Positions 5,033-5,102 of a DNA stretch of 5,102 nucleotides are shown in pieces; the first letter of the stretch is position 1; every line of letters starts with the position of its first letter. A model generated the notes under the pieces. The model saw only the letters and a list, made by a program, of their open reading frames with translations, had not been told where the DNA came from and made no database searches. The position numbers and the translations under genes were made by a program. This DNA is from Candidatus Aenigmatarchaeota archaeon (GTDB lineage Archaea > Aenigmatarchaeota > Aenigmatarchaeia > QMZP01 > JAFGSV01): contig JAUXKD010000051.1 in assembly GCA_030624445.1 (NCBI GenBank), positions 1 to 5,102 of the forward strand. The letters run 5' to 3'.

Positions 5033-5053
5033 TTTACTCCAAAACAATGAATA

Positions 5054-5102
5054 ATGAACAGATGGGACAATACATTTTGGATGCTGTTTGTTTTGCTCGA
5101 AA
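5054..5102 (+). CDS. Start of an unidentified reading frame, cut by the window edge
   Basis: ATG 5054 opens 16 codons (MNRWDNTFWMLFVLLE) with no stop before the edge. It sits 26 bases after a TATA box, which fits a leaderless start, and its codons (AAC, AGA, CTG, CTC, GAA) are those preferred in the neighbouring genes. The hydrophobic run from residue 8 would suit a membrane protein. A rival frame starts at ATG 5047 (MNNEQMGQYILDAVCFAR); its ILDAV..AR recalls the first helix of ribosomal protein L1, the usual next gene, but it is too short to decide. Neither is firm. Confidence 0.3.
   Translation, partial: MNRWDNTFWMLFVLLE

Noticed and set aside
1..5102. CRISPR arrays, tRNA or rRNA genes, insertion sequences, phage genes
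   Set aside because: No regular repeat-spacer pattern, cloverleaf, transposase or terminal repeats were seen; this is a housekeeping region.

Overview
The window reads as an archaeal chromosome segment. The evidence is the gene content (archaeal SecE, Spt5 with NGN and KOW domains, archaeal-type L11, long SlyD-like FKBP, FtsZ), TATA-box promoters, a mix of leaderless and Shine-Dalgarno starts, and use of all three stop codons. The cluster ftsZ - secE - spt5 - rpl11 is typical of Euryarchaeota and relatives. I cannot place the organism more finely; Thermoplasmata-like or DPANN-like lineages would both fit.

Left part (1-1585): two small paralogous membrane proteins of the drug/metabolite transporter (EamA/SMR-like) type lie on the minus strand with a 4-base ATGA overlap. 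The second runs off the left edge. They are divergent from a plus-strand gene for a flippase-like integral membrane protein of the LPG-synthase-TM/UPF0104 family. That gene is intact except for one in-frame TAA after codon 186, which splits it into an N-terminal and a C-terminal part. The two divergent starts are only 36 bases apart, and each TATA box sits about 28 bases from its own start codon, so both transcripts look leaderless and the promoters interleave.

Middle (1586-2539): a monocistronic-looking FKBP/SlyD-type peptidyl-prolyl isomerase with its own TATA box, a short leader and a good ribosome-binding site. It is followed by a 124-base gap holding the ftsZ promoter. An 8-base perfect inverted repeat overlaps that TATA box, and a 10-codon mini-ORF starts where transcription is expected to start and ends one base before the ftsZ ATG.

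Right part (2540-5102): ftsZ, then an AT-rich promoter region, then a tight operon secE (57 codons) - spt5 - rpl11. The spacings are 9 and 0 bases. secE is also preceded by a 9-codon mini-ORF that ends in an ATGA overlap with the secE start. L11 carries an unusual charged tail of about 50 residues. After rpl11 there is a new TATA box and the first codons of another reading frame, cut by the window edge.

Taken together the right part is a housekeeping cluster: cell division, protein export, transcription elongation, ribosome stalk base and protein folding. The most interesting non-standard signals are the mini-ORFs and inverted repeat in front of ftsZ and secE, the interrupted flippase-like gene, and the paired small transporter next to it.
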